This document shows, piece by piece, positions 8,234 through 15,650 of a DNA stretch of 64,000 bases. How positions within the stretch are numbered: the stretch's first letter is position 1; the number at the start of each line of letters is the position of its first letter. The stretch comes from an uncultured Lachnospiraceae bacterium (GTDB lineage Bacteria; Bacillota; Clostridia; Lachnospirales; Lachnospiraceae): the NCBI GenBank assembly GCA_944381405.1, contig CALWLA010000008.1:1-64000 (forward strand), written 5' to 3'. The notes under the pieces were generated by a model. That model was not told the DNA's origin, made no database searches, and worked only from the letters and a program-made list of their open reading frames with translations. Both the position numbers and the translations under genes were made by a program.

Positions 8234-9511
8234 TCAATCCTTTAAGGCGGTGATTGGAACGACGAACACGCCGTCGGGTCTTTTGTATGCGGCATTGGAC
8301 AGACCGCACAGGACACAGAGGACGGCGGGCGGTTTTCCTTTTGGATCCGCTTCAAATTGAGATTTGATTGCCAGCAGGTTTTCTGCAGCAGCGTCGATTT
8401 GATTTGCCCCCAGCTTTATCTCAAAGGCGCACCATTCTCCGTCAGGCAGTTCGATGACAGCATCGATCTCCCGATTTCTATAGTCCTGATAATGATAAAG
8501 CTGGCCCTGGAAGGCTTCCGCATAGATCCGAAGATCCCGTTCACAAAGGGCTTCAAAGAGAAAGCCCAGAGTTTCCAGATCGCCAAGCAGTCCGGAAGGA
8601 GTGGCTTTTAACAATGCGCAGGCCAGAGAGGGATCGGAAAAATGACGTTTTTCCGATTGTTTTACCCGAATGGAAGAACGAATGCCGGAAGCAAAGGGAG
8701 GCTGATTGTCCGTGATGAACAGCCGTTGGAAAACATCCAGGTAGGAGGATACGGTATTGATATCGATCTCTTCGTCATCGATGGCCTTTATATCCTTCAT
8801 CAGGGTTTTATTGGTGACGGTAGTGCTTTCGTTACGAGCCAGGGAACGCAGCAGGAGACGCATTTTTTGGGTGTCCCGTTTTATTCCGTCCATGCGGTAT
8901 ACATCGTCATTGATGACTGCGTCCAGATATTCGGCGGGCAGCAGGGCGGCCTGTTCAATGGAAAGCTCCAGACTCCCCGGCCAACCGCCCCGGATAATCA
9001 GCTCGATCAGTTTTTGCAATGCCACATCTCCGGTCAGGACGGGAACCAGCTGGCCATGGCACAATTCTTTGAGAGAGACTTTTCCGCTGGAATCTCCGGT
9101 TTCCCAGAGGGACATGGGGCGCATCCTTAACCGCGCAATGCGTCCTGCGCCGCTGTGGAGGATCCCTTTGTGGTTTGGCGTGGCAGAACCGGTGAGGAGA
9201 AACTGGCCTTTTTGCGGCCGTTGGTCAACCTTGTAACGCACGGCGTCCCAGAGCGATGGAACATCCTGCCACTCGTCGATCAGCCTTGGGGTAGCACCCT
9301 CTAAAACCAGGTCTGGAGATAATTCAGCCAAACGGCGGTTTTGAAAGTTACCGGCAGGATCGCCGATATAGATCTCGCTTTTGCTATGGTAGGAGGAGGT
9401 CCAGGTTTTTCCGCACCATTTGGGGCCTTCGATGCAGACGGCGCCAAAGGCGGACAGATATTCCTCTATGGTTTTATCAATGATGCGGGGTCTGTAATTT
9501 TGACGATCCAT
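8234..9511 (-). CDS. AAA ATPase with DUF4143 domain
   Basis: Protein of 425 aa with the usual two-part architecture of this family. The N-terminal P-loop domain has Walker A GPKWCGKTW (about residues 34-42) and Walker B LIDEWQDV (about 77-84), followed by a sensor segment LLTGSATP. A winged-helix/DUF4143 region with a restriction-nuclease-like fold follows, seen in YRNREIDAVIELPDGEWCAFEIKLG (about 345-370), which keeps the D-(x)n-E-x-K pattern. Such proteins are common in Clostridia and are often linked to mobile or defence contexts, but their role is unknown. The gene stands alone. Its promoter region holds four 23-bp-spaced repeats, which suggests its own regulation. GGAGGTGAAGC precedes the ATG. 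Confidence 0.9.
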   Translation of the reverse strand: MDRQNYRPRIIDKTIEEYLSAFGAVCIEGPKWCGKTWTSSYHSKSEIYIGDPAGNFQNRRLAELSPDLVLEGATPRLIDEWQDVPSLWDAVRYKVDQRPQKGQFLLTGSATPNHKGILHSGAGRIARLRMRPMSLWETGDSSGKVSLKELCHGQLVPVLTGDVALQKLIELIIRGGWPGSLELSIEQAALLPAEYLDAVINDDVYRMDGIKRDTQKMRLLLRSLARNESTTVTNKTLMKDIKAIDDEEIDINTVSSYLDVFQRLFITDNQPPFASGIRSSIRVKQSEKRHFSDPSLACALLKATPSGLLGDLETLGFLFEALCERDLRIYAEAFQGQLYHYQDYRNREIDAVIELPDGEWCAFEIKLGANQIDAAAENLLAIKSQFEADPKGKPPAVLCVLCGLSNAAYKRPDGVFVVPITALKD

Positions 9512-9537
9512 GCTTCACCTCCTTGTCGTTTGCTGTT

Positions 9538-9566
9538 ATTGTACTCCATTCAGACAGATTTTGCAA
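9538..9566 (-). promoter_or_regulatory. Promoter of the DUF4143 ATPase gene
   Basis: Read on the minus strand, TTGCAA (9566-9561), a 17-bp spacer and TACAAT (9543-9538) lie 26 bp upstream of the start codon. The first copy of the 23-bp repeat fills the spacer between the two boxes. Confidence 0.65.
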
Positions 9567-9631
9567 TTTCATTCAGATAGATTTCATAATTTCATTCAGA
9601 TGAATTTTATGTTTTCATTCAGATAGATTTT
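9547..9631. repeat. Four direct repeats with exact 23-bp period (candidate operator array)
   Basis: CATTCAGA-YAGATTT-like units begin at 9547, 9570, 9593 and 9616, each 23 bp apart. The third unit has TGAA in place of TAGA. The 7-bp segments between units are AT-rich and variable. The array overlaps the ATPase promoter and stops 27 bp before the rpsF promoter. The regular phase of slightly more than two helical turns fits cooperative binding of a repressor or of the ATPase itself. Confidence 0.85.
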
Positions 9632-9657
9632 CTTTTTCTAAAAGAAGCCAAAACCAC

Positions 9658-9686
9658 TTGTAATTCCACTTTATTTCTGCTATCAT
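9658..9686 (+). promoter_or_regulatory. Promoter of rpsF-ssb-rpsR
   Basis: TTGTAA, a 17-bp spacer and TATCAT precede the rpsF start codon by 73 bp. Confidence 0.7.
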
Positions 9687-9705
9687 ATTAGTCCGTGACA
9701 TATTG

Positions 9706-9740
9706 TTCCTTGCTCCTGCATGTGGCAGGGGCCGGATAGA
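9706..9740 (+). promoter_or_regulatory. Possible S6:S18-responsive leader of rpsF mRNA
   Basis: In the 5' untranslated region CTCCTGC (9713-9719) pairs with GCAGGGG (9725-9731), directly followed by CCGGA. A conserved CCG beside such a hairpin is the known recognition feature of the S6:S18 complex in rpsF leaders of many bacteria. The match was made by eye, so the assignment is tentative. Confidence 0.45.
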
Positions 9741-9759
9741 CCAAAAGGAGGTAAACATT

Positions 9760-10047
9760 ATGAATAAGTATGAATTAACAGTTATTCTTAGTGCGAAACT
9801 CGATGACGAAGCAAGAGCCGCAGTGGTTGAGCAGCTGAAGGGTTACATTACCCGCTACAACGGCACTGTTGGCGAGATTGATGAGTGGGGCAAGAAGAGA
9901 CTTGCTTACGAGATCCAGCATCAGATCGAAGGCTACTACTACATCATCAACTTCGAGGGCGATCAGAACACCCCGAACGAGCTTGAGTCACACGTTCGCA
10001 TCATGGAGCCTGTTCTTCGTTACTTAGTCATCAGAAAAGAAGACTAA
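9760..10047 (+). CDS. rpsF: 30S ribosomal protein S6
   Basis: Ribosomal protein of 95 aa that binds the central domain of 16S rRNA together with S18. The start MNKYELTVILSAKLDDEARA is standard for Firmicutes. An AAGGAGGT site ends 8 bp before the ATG at 9760, so longer upstream readings are not needed. The GTVGEIDEWGKKRLAYEI segment is characteristic of S6. First gene of the classical rpsF-ssb-rpsR operon. Confidence 0.98.
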   Translation: MNKYELTVILSAKLDDEARAAVVEQLKGYITRYNGTVGEIDEWGKKRLAYEIQHQIEGYYYIINFEGDQNTPNELESHVRIMEPVLRYLVIRKED

Positions 10048-10071
10048 TTACGTTAGAGAAAGTGTGAAAGT

Positions 10072-10533
10072 ATGAATAAAGTCATTTTAATGGGCAGACT
10101 GACAAGAGATCCGGATATTCGCTATACGCAGGGCGAAAACAGCATGGCTATCGCCAGATATACCATTGCGGTTGACCGGCGCATGCGCAGGGATGCTGCG
10201 GAAGGGCAGCAGACGGCGGATTTCATTGGATGTGTGGCATTTGGACGACAGGCGGAATTCGCTGAAAGATACTTGCACCAGGGCACCAAGATCCTTGCGA
10301 CTGGAAGGATCCAGACAGGTAGTTATGTAAATAAGGAAGGTCAGAAGGTCTATACCACTGACGTGGTGATCGAGGATCAGGAATTTGCCGAGAGCAAGTC
10401 CTCCCAGGACAGAAACGGCGGCAGTTCCTATGGCGGCGGTTCATCCGCAGCATCCGATTTCGGATCACCGGTTGGGGATGGCTTTATGAACATTCCGGAC
10501 GGAGTTGAGGACGAGGGACTTCCCTTTAATTAA
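10072..10533 (+). CDS. ssb: Single-stranded DNA-binding protein
   Basis: SSB of 153 aa, which coats single-stranded DNA during replication, repair and recombination. The N-terminal OB fold starts MNKVILMGRLTRDPDIRYTQ and includes FIGCVAFGRQAEFAERYL. A Gly/Ser-rich linker (about 110-135) leads to the acidic tail that ends DEGLPFN. The final Pro-Phe is followed by Asn instead of being terminal, a small departure from the canonical DDDIPF end. It sits 24 bp after rpsF and 58 bp before rpsR. Confidence 0.97.
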   Translation: MNKVILMGRLTRDPDIRYTQGENSMAIARYTIAVDRRMRRDAAEGQQTADFIGCVAFGRQAEFAERYLHQGTKILATGRIQTGSYVNKEGQKVYTTDVVIEDQEFAESKSSQDRNGGSSYGGGSSAASDFGSPVGDGFMNIPDGVEDEGLPFN

Positions 10534-10591
10534 AGATTAAAGGAAGGCGCTTCCGAGCTCCCCAGACTAAGAATAACAGGAGGAAAATTCG

Positions 10592-10864
10592 ATGGCATTT
10601 CAGAAGGCTGAAGGCAAAGAGGCTTCCGCACGCCCGAGAAAGATGGGCGGTTTCCGCAGAAGACGTAAAGTCTGCGTATTCTGCAGCGAGAAGGCAAAGC
10701 CGATCGACTATAAAGATGTGGCAACTTTAAAGAAGTATATCTCTGAGAGAGGTAAGATCCTTCCCAGAAGAATCACCGGCAACTGCGCAAAGCATCAGAG
10801 AGAGCTGACCGTTGCGATCAAGCGGGCTCGCCACCTCGCGCTTCTCCCGTATTCAGTGGAGTAA
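10592..10864 (+). CDS. rpsR: 30S ribosomal protein S18
   Basis: Ribosomal protein of 90 aa. The body [20 protein letters not shown] and the [20 protein letters not shown] segment are diagnostic. It keeps three Cys residues, two of them as CVFC, which marks the zinc-binding-type S18 paralogue. Last gene of the operon, with a terminator 52 bp downstream. Confidence 0.98.
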   Translation: MAFQKAEGKEASARPRKMGGFRRRRKVCVFCSEKAKPIDYKDVATLKKYISERGKILPRRITGNCAKHQRELTVAIKRARHLALLPYSVE

Positions 10865-10916
10865 TCGACTGCAAACGGGCTCATTGTAAAGAAGCTTCAA
10901 AACAGATCAATAAAGG

Positions 10917-10956
10917 ACCAGACAAAGCGTCGAAGGATGCTGCGTCTGGTCTTTTT
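10917..10956 (+). terminator. Terminator of the rpsF operon
   Basis: ACCAGAC pairs perfectly with GTCTGGT around a 20-nt loop and is followed by CTTTTT. Confidence 0.85.
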
Positions 10957-11085
10957 GTGTGTGCGAGATCGAATTCGGCGCCAAAAAACGTGGCTGATAG
11001 GTCAAAACTGCGAAAGGCAGACGGGATATCAAACGTATCTTTTATAGATGATATAAAGCCGAAGGGCTGAGGGGAGGTGCGTTTG

Positions 11086-11640
11086 ATGAAAAATATCCGG
11101 CTGCCTTTTTTGCTGTTTGCTTTTATGCTTCTGGGGGTAACGGCCTGTGGAAATAACGTCCCAGGCGCTAAGGAAGAAATGTCAGAAGCAGAGGTGATTC
11201 CGGAAACCGAAGCGGGGAAGGAATATGACAGTCTTTCTGATTTCTGGGAAGTATCTGAAGAACCGATCGCAACATTCCAAGGCTGCGGAACAACAGAAGA
11301 TCCGGAGCTGGGATTTCATGCCAATGTACGGAGCGTGCTGGTAGAGGAAAGCTATATCAAGGTCGATTATGATTGTACGTTGCAGGGGGATTCCTTTCGG
11401 ACGGCCCTCATTACTGATCGAAGGGATCAGGGTGCTGAGCGCTGGGAAACGCTTTTTGGCGATCAGGAAAGCGCAGCGGATATTCAGATCGGCGGACAGC
11501 AGGTTCATGAGCTCGGAAGCGACAGCGTCAGCTGGTGGACAGGTTATGCGCTGCTGATAGAGGACAGGCTGGTAGTCCTTCATATAGAAAAGGGCTATGA
11601 AAAGTATCTCCGGGAGATCCTGCTGTGGGTCGTTTTGTAA
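11086..11640 (+). CDS. Small lipoprotein of unknown function
   Basis: Predicted lipoprotein of 184 aa. MKNIRLPFLLFAFMLLGVTAC gives a signal with lipobox VTAC; the mature part starts at Cys21. The rest is soluble, with an acidic linker followed by a domain of about 135 residues that contains two regions of alternating strands. I recognise no family. A GGGGAGG site 8 bp upstream favours the ATG at 11086 over the GTG at 11077. It is the last normal-GC gene before the AT-rich island. Confidence 0.72.
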   Translation: MKNIRLPFLLFAFMLLGVTACGNNVPGAKEEMSEAEVIPETEAGKEYDSLSDFWEVSEEPIATFQGCGTTEDPELGFHANVRSVLVEESYIKVDYDCTLQGDSFRTALITDRRDQGAERWETLFGDQESAADIQIGGQQVHELGSDSVSWWTGYALLIEDRLVVLHIEKGYEKYLREILLWVVL

Positions 11641-11965
11641 GGGAGCCGTTCTTTATTTTTCTTGCAGCTCCACTACTGACAGATAGGTGATGGTGCGTTA
11701 AGATGGGGCTATACCAAAAAGAAAGAGGACGGCTGACAGTCTTTCTTACGGGTACATGACCCAAGCGAGGATTCGCCAGCCGGTTGCTCTCCTTATTGTA
11801 GCTTAGGCAAGAGATGGAGGGAAAGCCGAACTGGCTGCTCAGCTTTCCTGTTCAAATTTATTGCAATAGTGTGGTGGTAATGAAATATAACTGTATATGG
11901 GGAATTAAGGATTGAATAAAAGTGCTGTTCGTGCTAAAATGAATTTGACAACTAAAAAAGCATAG

Positions 11966-11998
11966 CAGTCCTTGGATGGTGCAAACATCCAAGGACTG
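11966..11998. repeat. Perfect 13-bp hairpin nested in a longer inverted repeat
   Basis: CAGTCCTTGGATG pairs with CATCCAAGGACTG around a 7-nt loop. Outside it GTTCG-TG-CTAAAA (about 11927-11939) can pair with TTTTAGCGAAC (about 12009-12019), giving a long imperfect stem. There is no T run, so it is not a simple terminator. It may be an RNA structure or the remnant of a mobile element end. Confidence 0.75.
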
Positions 11999-12122
11999 TG
12001 AAAAGTGTTTTAGCGAACACTGATCACAAGAGTGCTACTCCTACTACGCTTGTTTTATTATAATGCAAACACTGCATTTAGGCAAGACAAAACAGGCGGT
12101 GGTTTATTTCCTATACCTATAG

Positions 12123-12161
12123 GCAAGGTGTGACGTTATTAGCTGAACACCTTGCTTTTTT
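12123..12161 (+). terminator. Rho-independent terminator or attenuator in front of the island genes
   Basis: GCAAGGTGT pairs with ACACCTTGC around a 15-nt loop and is followed by TTTTTT. It lies only 37 bp before the next start codon, so it could attenuate expression of the downstream gene. Confidence 0.78.
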
Positions 12162-12197
12162 AGTTTCAAAAACTATTTTAGTAAGGGGTATGCGGTT

Positions 12198-12800
12198 GTG
12201 TCAGATACAAGAATAGTAAACGCTCTTTTTTATGTGGAGCGAGTGGAACTAAAATTGCCGGATGGAGTAGTTACGGAATTGCTTGTTCCAACATTTTCTA
12301 AAGGGGTTGAAAAGATATTAGAGCTTTGGAGGAAGTGGCAGATTCAAAGGCCGACGGTACAGCGAGAGCTGGAAATAAAAGCGATGGAATATGTGGAGGC
12401 GCATTATAAAAGACAACAAAAGCAATTAATAGAGGCGGATACGGATATAGTTGTTATTGGTGTAGATGTTTCTCTCAGCCGAAAGCTGACAAGCGAGGAA
12501 AAAGATGTCCTCAATGGCAGTGAGAAGGCGCTCGGATACTTTACAGATTTATTATATAAGTACGACCCGGATTGCAGATGGACAGACGGTGAATGGACGG
12601 ATGATGGGTTCCATTGCAACCTTACAGATGAGGGGATGGATGCAAAGTCCGCTATTATATTTGGATATGCCATAGATGAACTTTTGGTAATGCTGAGTAT
12701 GATAGACATCCAGGTAGAACACGTTGATTTTATAAAAAAGATGACGGATGAAGAAGTGGAAGCACAGGCAGAAATGCTTCGGCGGAAGTTTAGGCTCTAA
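12198..12800 (+). CDS. Hypothetical protein of the AT-rich island
   Basis: Soluble, acidic protein of 200 aa with no signal peptide or membrane segment. I do not recognise the family. Visible features are an N-terminal strand-rich part, a helical segment around 45-85 (ending in YKRQQKQLIEAD), and a C-terminal helical part that ends MTDEEVEAQAEMLRRKFRL. The start is GTG with an AAGGGG site 12 bp upstream. Codon use is AT-rich, unlike the neighbouring core genes, which indicates acquisition from another source. The next gene is 75 bp downstream and has the same composition. Confidence 0.7.
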   Translation: MSDTRIVNALFYVERVELKLPDGVVTELLVPTFSKGVEKILELWRKWQIQRPTVQRELEIKAMEYVEAHYKRQQKQLIEADTDIVVIGVDVSLSRKLTSEEKDVLNGSEKALGYFTDLLYKYDPDCRWTDGEWTDDGFHCNLTDEGMDAKSAIIFGYAIDELLVMLSMIDIQVEHVDFIKKMTDEEVEAQAEMLRRKFRL

Positions 12801-12875
12801 AAATAATTTTGAAGTGTCAGAGAAAAACTGTACGGGATAAGGAGATCGACCATTCTCGAAAACGGAGGTTTAATT

Positions 12876-13991
12876 ATGCAAAAGAAAATCGGATTAAATA
12901 TAAGAGAAAATATAAAGACTGTTATGCGCTTGGCAGGCGCTTTGATATGCGGAGCCTTAATATCAAATTATAATATTACTGCCGCATATGCTGATACATG
13001 GAAATCCACATTAGAAGGCACTATGTATATGACAGATGATTTCAGCGTGTCAGATGGGAATATATGGTTATGGCTGGATGATGATAAAAACGGTATTCAT
13101 GAATGCTATTATTTTAACGAGGACAATTGTTTGGTAACGAATACGACCGTAGACGGCTACCAAGTCAATGAGAAAGGGCAGTGGGTCGTTGACGGGGTCG
13201 TTCAAACAAAACAGGGCTCGGTGACCGAAGAGATGAATATAGAAAAATTCAATGCTTATTTCTCTGCGTCAAATCTCGATGGAATATCAGTTCTTGAGAG
13301 GACCGAAGTTTTGATAAACAATAAGATTCGAGAGATACTGCCTGAATACATCACAATATCCCATGTAGTACAGGTGGGAAGTTGGTACTATTTGACAGCA
13401 GATGTTACTTCTTCAGAGTTTGGCGGCTTGTATACTTATGATACTGAAGACCCTACGGTTTATTTTGTCAGAATACGATGTGACGGAGGGGCTGCGGAAA
13501 TAATCAGTCAATATTCCTATGACGCAAGGCCTGGACAGGTAGAGTTCTCAAGCAAGGGCAAGCTGATCTTTTCGAACGGATCAAATTATAGCGCCTATGA
13601 CTTGAGGACAGGACAGTTCAGTGCAATAAGCGCTGATGAGTATGAGGCATTAAAATCAGAAAATATATATGGGAGCGGTGCGGTCTTTGATTCCATAGGC
13701 GGCAAGTATTACAGATATGATAATGATGCAAAAAAGATGTTTATAATGAATGTAGACGGAAGTGTGGCAGAAGAAAAGTATCTGGACTTAGACGTACCGG
13801 AGATGCATCGTGCAGGATTTAGGGGAGGAATACCTAAATTGGAGGCAGTCAATGACGACAAAATATATTTCAGTTTCGGACTTACACAAAATGGAAGCGT
13901 AAATCTGGACTACAGAATTATATTGGATAAAAATACATTGGAACAGTTAAGCGTAGTTCAAACTGATGCATATTCTATGCTTACGCTTTAA
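12876..13991 (+). CDS. Secreted protein with one cell-wall-binding-like repeat and a C-terminal DUF5050-like region
   Basis: Exported protein of 371 aa. A long signal sequence (MQKKIGLNIRENIK, then a hydrophobic stretch to about residue 40 ending in AYA) precedes a short segment reading NCLVTNTTVDGYQVNEKGQW (about 88-107). That segment is typical of choline-binding or glucan-binding wall repeats in Clostridia. The remainder (about 125-371) has repeating strand patterns such as GSWYYLTADV and GGKYYRYDNDAKKMF, reminiscent of DUF5050 beta-propeller-like domains. A surface role is likely. The gene is AT-rich and has a CGGAGG site. No transmembrane or sortase signal is visible at the C-terminus. 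Confidence 0.75.
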   Translation: MQKKIGLNIRENIKTVMRLAGALICGALISNYNITAAYADTWKSTLEGTMYMTDDFSVSDGNIWLWLDDDKNGIHECYYFNEDNCLVTNTTVDGYQVNEKGQWVVDGVVQTKQGSVTEEMNIEKFNAYFSASNLDGISVLERTEVLINNKIREILPEYITISHVVQVGSWYYLTADVTSSEFGGLYTYDTEDPTVYFVRIRCDGGAAEIISQYSYDARPGQVEFSSKGKLIFSNGSNYSAYDLRTGQFSAISADEYEALKSENIYGSGAVFDSIGGKYYRYDNDAKKMFIMNVDGSVAEEKYLDLDVPEMHRAGFRGGIPKLEAVNDDKIYFSFGLTQNGSVNLDYRIILDKNTLEQLSVVQTDAYSMLTL

Positions 13992-14026
13992 AGGCCGGGT
14001 TATTTCAATTTTGCTTCAAAAGATAG

Positions 14027-14617
14027 GGACAGGGTGGAGACTCTGCCCCTTTCGATTACCTGCATGGCAAGTATGAAAATGCCGGGATCATCTGGATCGA
14101 CGCCCATCCGGACGTTTCCACACTCCAGGACGGTTATCCCAACGCCCATGCCATGGTGCTGGGGTCTTTGCTGGGATACGGCGCGCCGGATTTGGCCGGA
14201 CTGATGGAAAACGAAAAATTCAGCCCCCAGGATGTGCTATATATCGGTCTTCAGAAGCTCCACGATTATCAAAAGGAGTTTCTGGATGGAATCGGGGTGC
14301 AGTATCGTGTACAGGAGGAAAGCCGGGTCTCTGACGATGAGATCAGGCGCTTTGCCGGGAAGTTCGAGCACCTTCTGGTGCATTTCGACATCGACGTGCT
14401 GGATGAAAAGCATTTTCATTCCACCTATTTTGCAAACCCGGAGCTTACCGGGGACGGGTCCGGAGGCGGGAAGATGAGATTGGAAGCCCTTTCCCAGGTG
14501 TTCCAGTGCATTCAGGAAAGCGCCGATATCATCGGCTTTACCATTGCGGAGTATCTTCCCTTCGACGAGTACCGGCTATACCAGACTCTTTCAAAAGTAA
14601 AGATATTTGCCAGCTGA
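14027..14617 (+). pseudogene. 5'-truncated ureohydrolase (arginase/agmatinase-like) gene
   Basis: Reading from the codon after a TAG at 14024, the frame begins GQGGDSAPFDYLHGKYENAG and continues with the metal-binding motif WIDAHPDV and later LLVHFDIDVLDE. These are the second and third signatures of the arginase superfamily. The first 80 or so codons and part of the GGD motif region are missing; the first in-frame ATG (14153) lies after the WIDAHPDV motif. Length is 196 codons against roughly 290-300 for intact relatives. GC content jumps back to normal exactly where homology starts, so the island at 11.8-14.0 kb appears to have replaced the 5' part. It is unlikely to be active. Confidence 0.85.
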
Positions 14618-14626
14618 AAAATGCGG

Positions 14627-14657
14627 GGCCACGCCAGAATGCGTGGCCTCCTTTTAC
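14627..14657 (+). terminator. Terminator after the ureohydrolase remnant
   Basis: GGCCACGC pairs with GCGTGGCC around a 6-nt loop, followed by TCCTTTT. It separates the remnant from the convergent nuclease-PanE frame. Confidence 0.8.
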
Positions 14658-14687
14658 GTTGCTGTGATTATACCGGAGAAAGGAAGC

Positions 14688-15650
14688 TTAAGCTTTGTTT
14701 GCAGCCTCCCGGGCGGAAAGTCCCTGATACATCCGCTGGGAGACAGGAGCTTGGACGCTAAGGGCTGCCGCTTCCCGGACGATGTAGCCGCTGAAGGTCT
14801 CCAGCTCCGTTTTTCTGCCTGCTGCAAAATCCCGCATCAAGGAGCTGGTGGCATCCTCCGCGTAGGTATCGAAGCGCTGGAGGATCTGCTGAACATCCAT
14901 TTCAGACACCTGCACGCCCTTGGCCTTGGCGACAAGGTAAGCTTCCTGCACCAGTTGGGCGTATTCCTCCTGCTTTATCGGGTCTTTCCTCAAAAGCCCG
15001 ATGGGTTCGTTATAATAAGCGGTCAGCACATTAAAGGCGCAGTTCAGAATGTACTTTTTCCAGATGGCCGCCTCAATGTCCGGAGCGGTTCGGCAGTCGA
15101 TTCCTGCATTTGCCAGCAACCGATGAACGGCCTCCACTTTTTCCTGCTCCTCTGGGGAGGCATGACCGATCCCGACATAAAGATCTGCAAAATCACCCTG
15201 CTGGGTAATGGAGCCGTCAGCGTTGGCAAAGGCCACGATGTAGATCAGGGCATCCACCACGGTGCCTTTTCCCAGAAAATCCCTGACCCGTTGGCCGGGA
15301 TCCACGCCGTTCATCACCGGGACGATGATGGTGTTTTCCGTTACGGCAGGGGCGATCTCACGGCAGGTCTCCTCCAGAGAATAGTTTTTGACGCAGAGGA
15401 AAATGATATCCTGAGGCGGAAGCCCGGAGGCTTCACAGACTGCCATTGGGCGTACGGCGAGCTCTCCCTGATAGTCGCTGTGGAGCAGGAGCCCCTGGGC
15501 GGAAAGCTGCTCTTTTTTTCTGCCTCTTGCGGCAAGGGTAACGTGGGGATATGCCTTGCACAGCATCCCCGCCAGATAGCCGCCCACGCCGCCGATTCCT
15601 ACTACGGCTATTTTTTGCTTATTTATATTGACGGAATGCTCCTCCGGCAT
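14688..15650 (-). other. panE: Ketopantoate reductase (PanE/ApbA) moiety with a possible own start
   Basis: PanE reduces 2-dehydropantoate to pantoate with NADPH in pantothenate and coenzyme A synthesis. The Rossmann motif GIGGVGG, the catalytic-region motif CVKNYSLEET and the second-domain sequence AAIWKKYILNCAFNVLTAYY (with the conserved Lys and Asn) are all present. From the ATG at 15650 (MPEEHSVNINKQKIAVVG) the product is 320 aa, a full-length enzyme. GGAG lies 9 bp upstream of this ATG inside the nuclease frame, so independent initiation is plausible. Confidence 0.75.

Larger units (their letters stand above)
11641..12197. other. Non-coding stretch at the left edge of an AT-rich island, rich in hairpins
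   Basis: No convincing gene. Base composition shifts from GC-rich to AT-rich near 11860. Bases 11810-11860 contain GGAAAGC pairing with GCTTTCC. The stretch also holds the long hairpin at 11966-11998 and the terminator at 12123-12161, described separately. TTGACA occurs at 11946, but no good -10 follows. Confidence 0.6.

Noticed and set aside
9547-9631. CRISPR array from the 23-bp-phased repeats
   Set aside because: The 7-bp intervals are far too short for spacers and there are no cas genes; an operator or iteron array fits better.
11920-12020. Insertion sequence ends
   Set aside because: The inverted repeats are close together and form one hairpin; there is no transposase gene and no target duplication visible.
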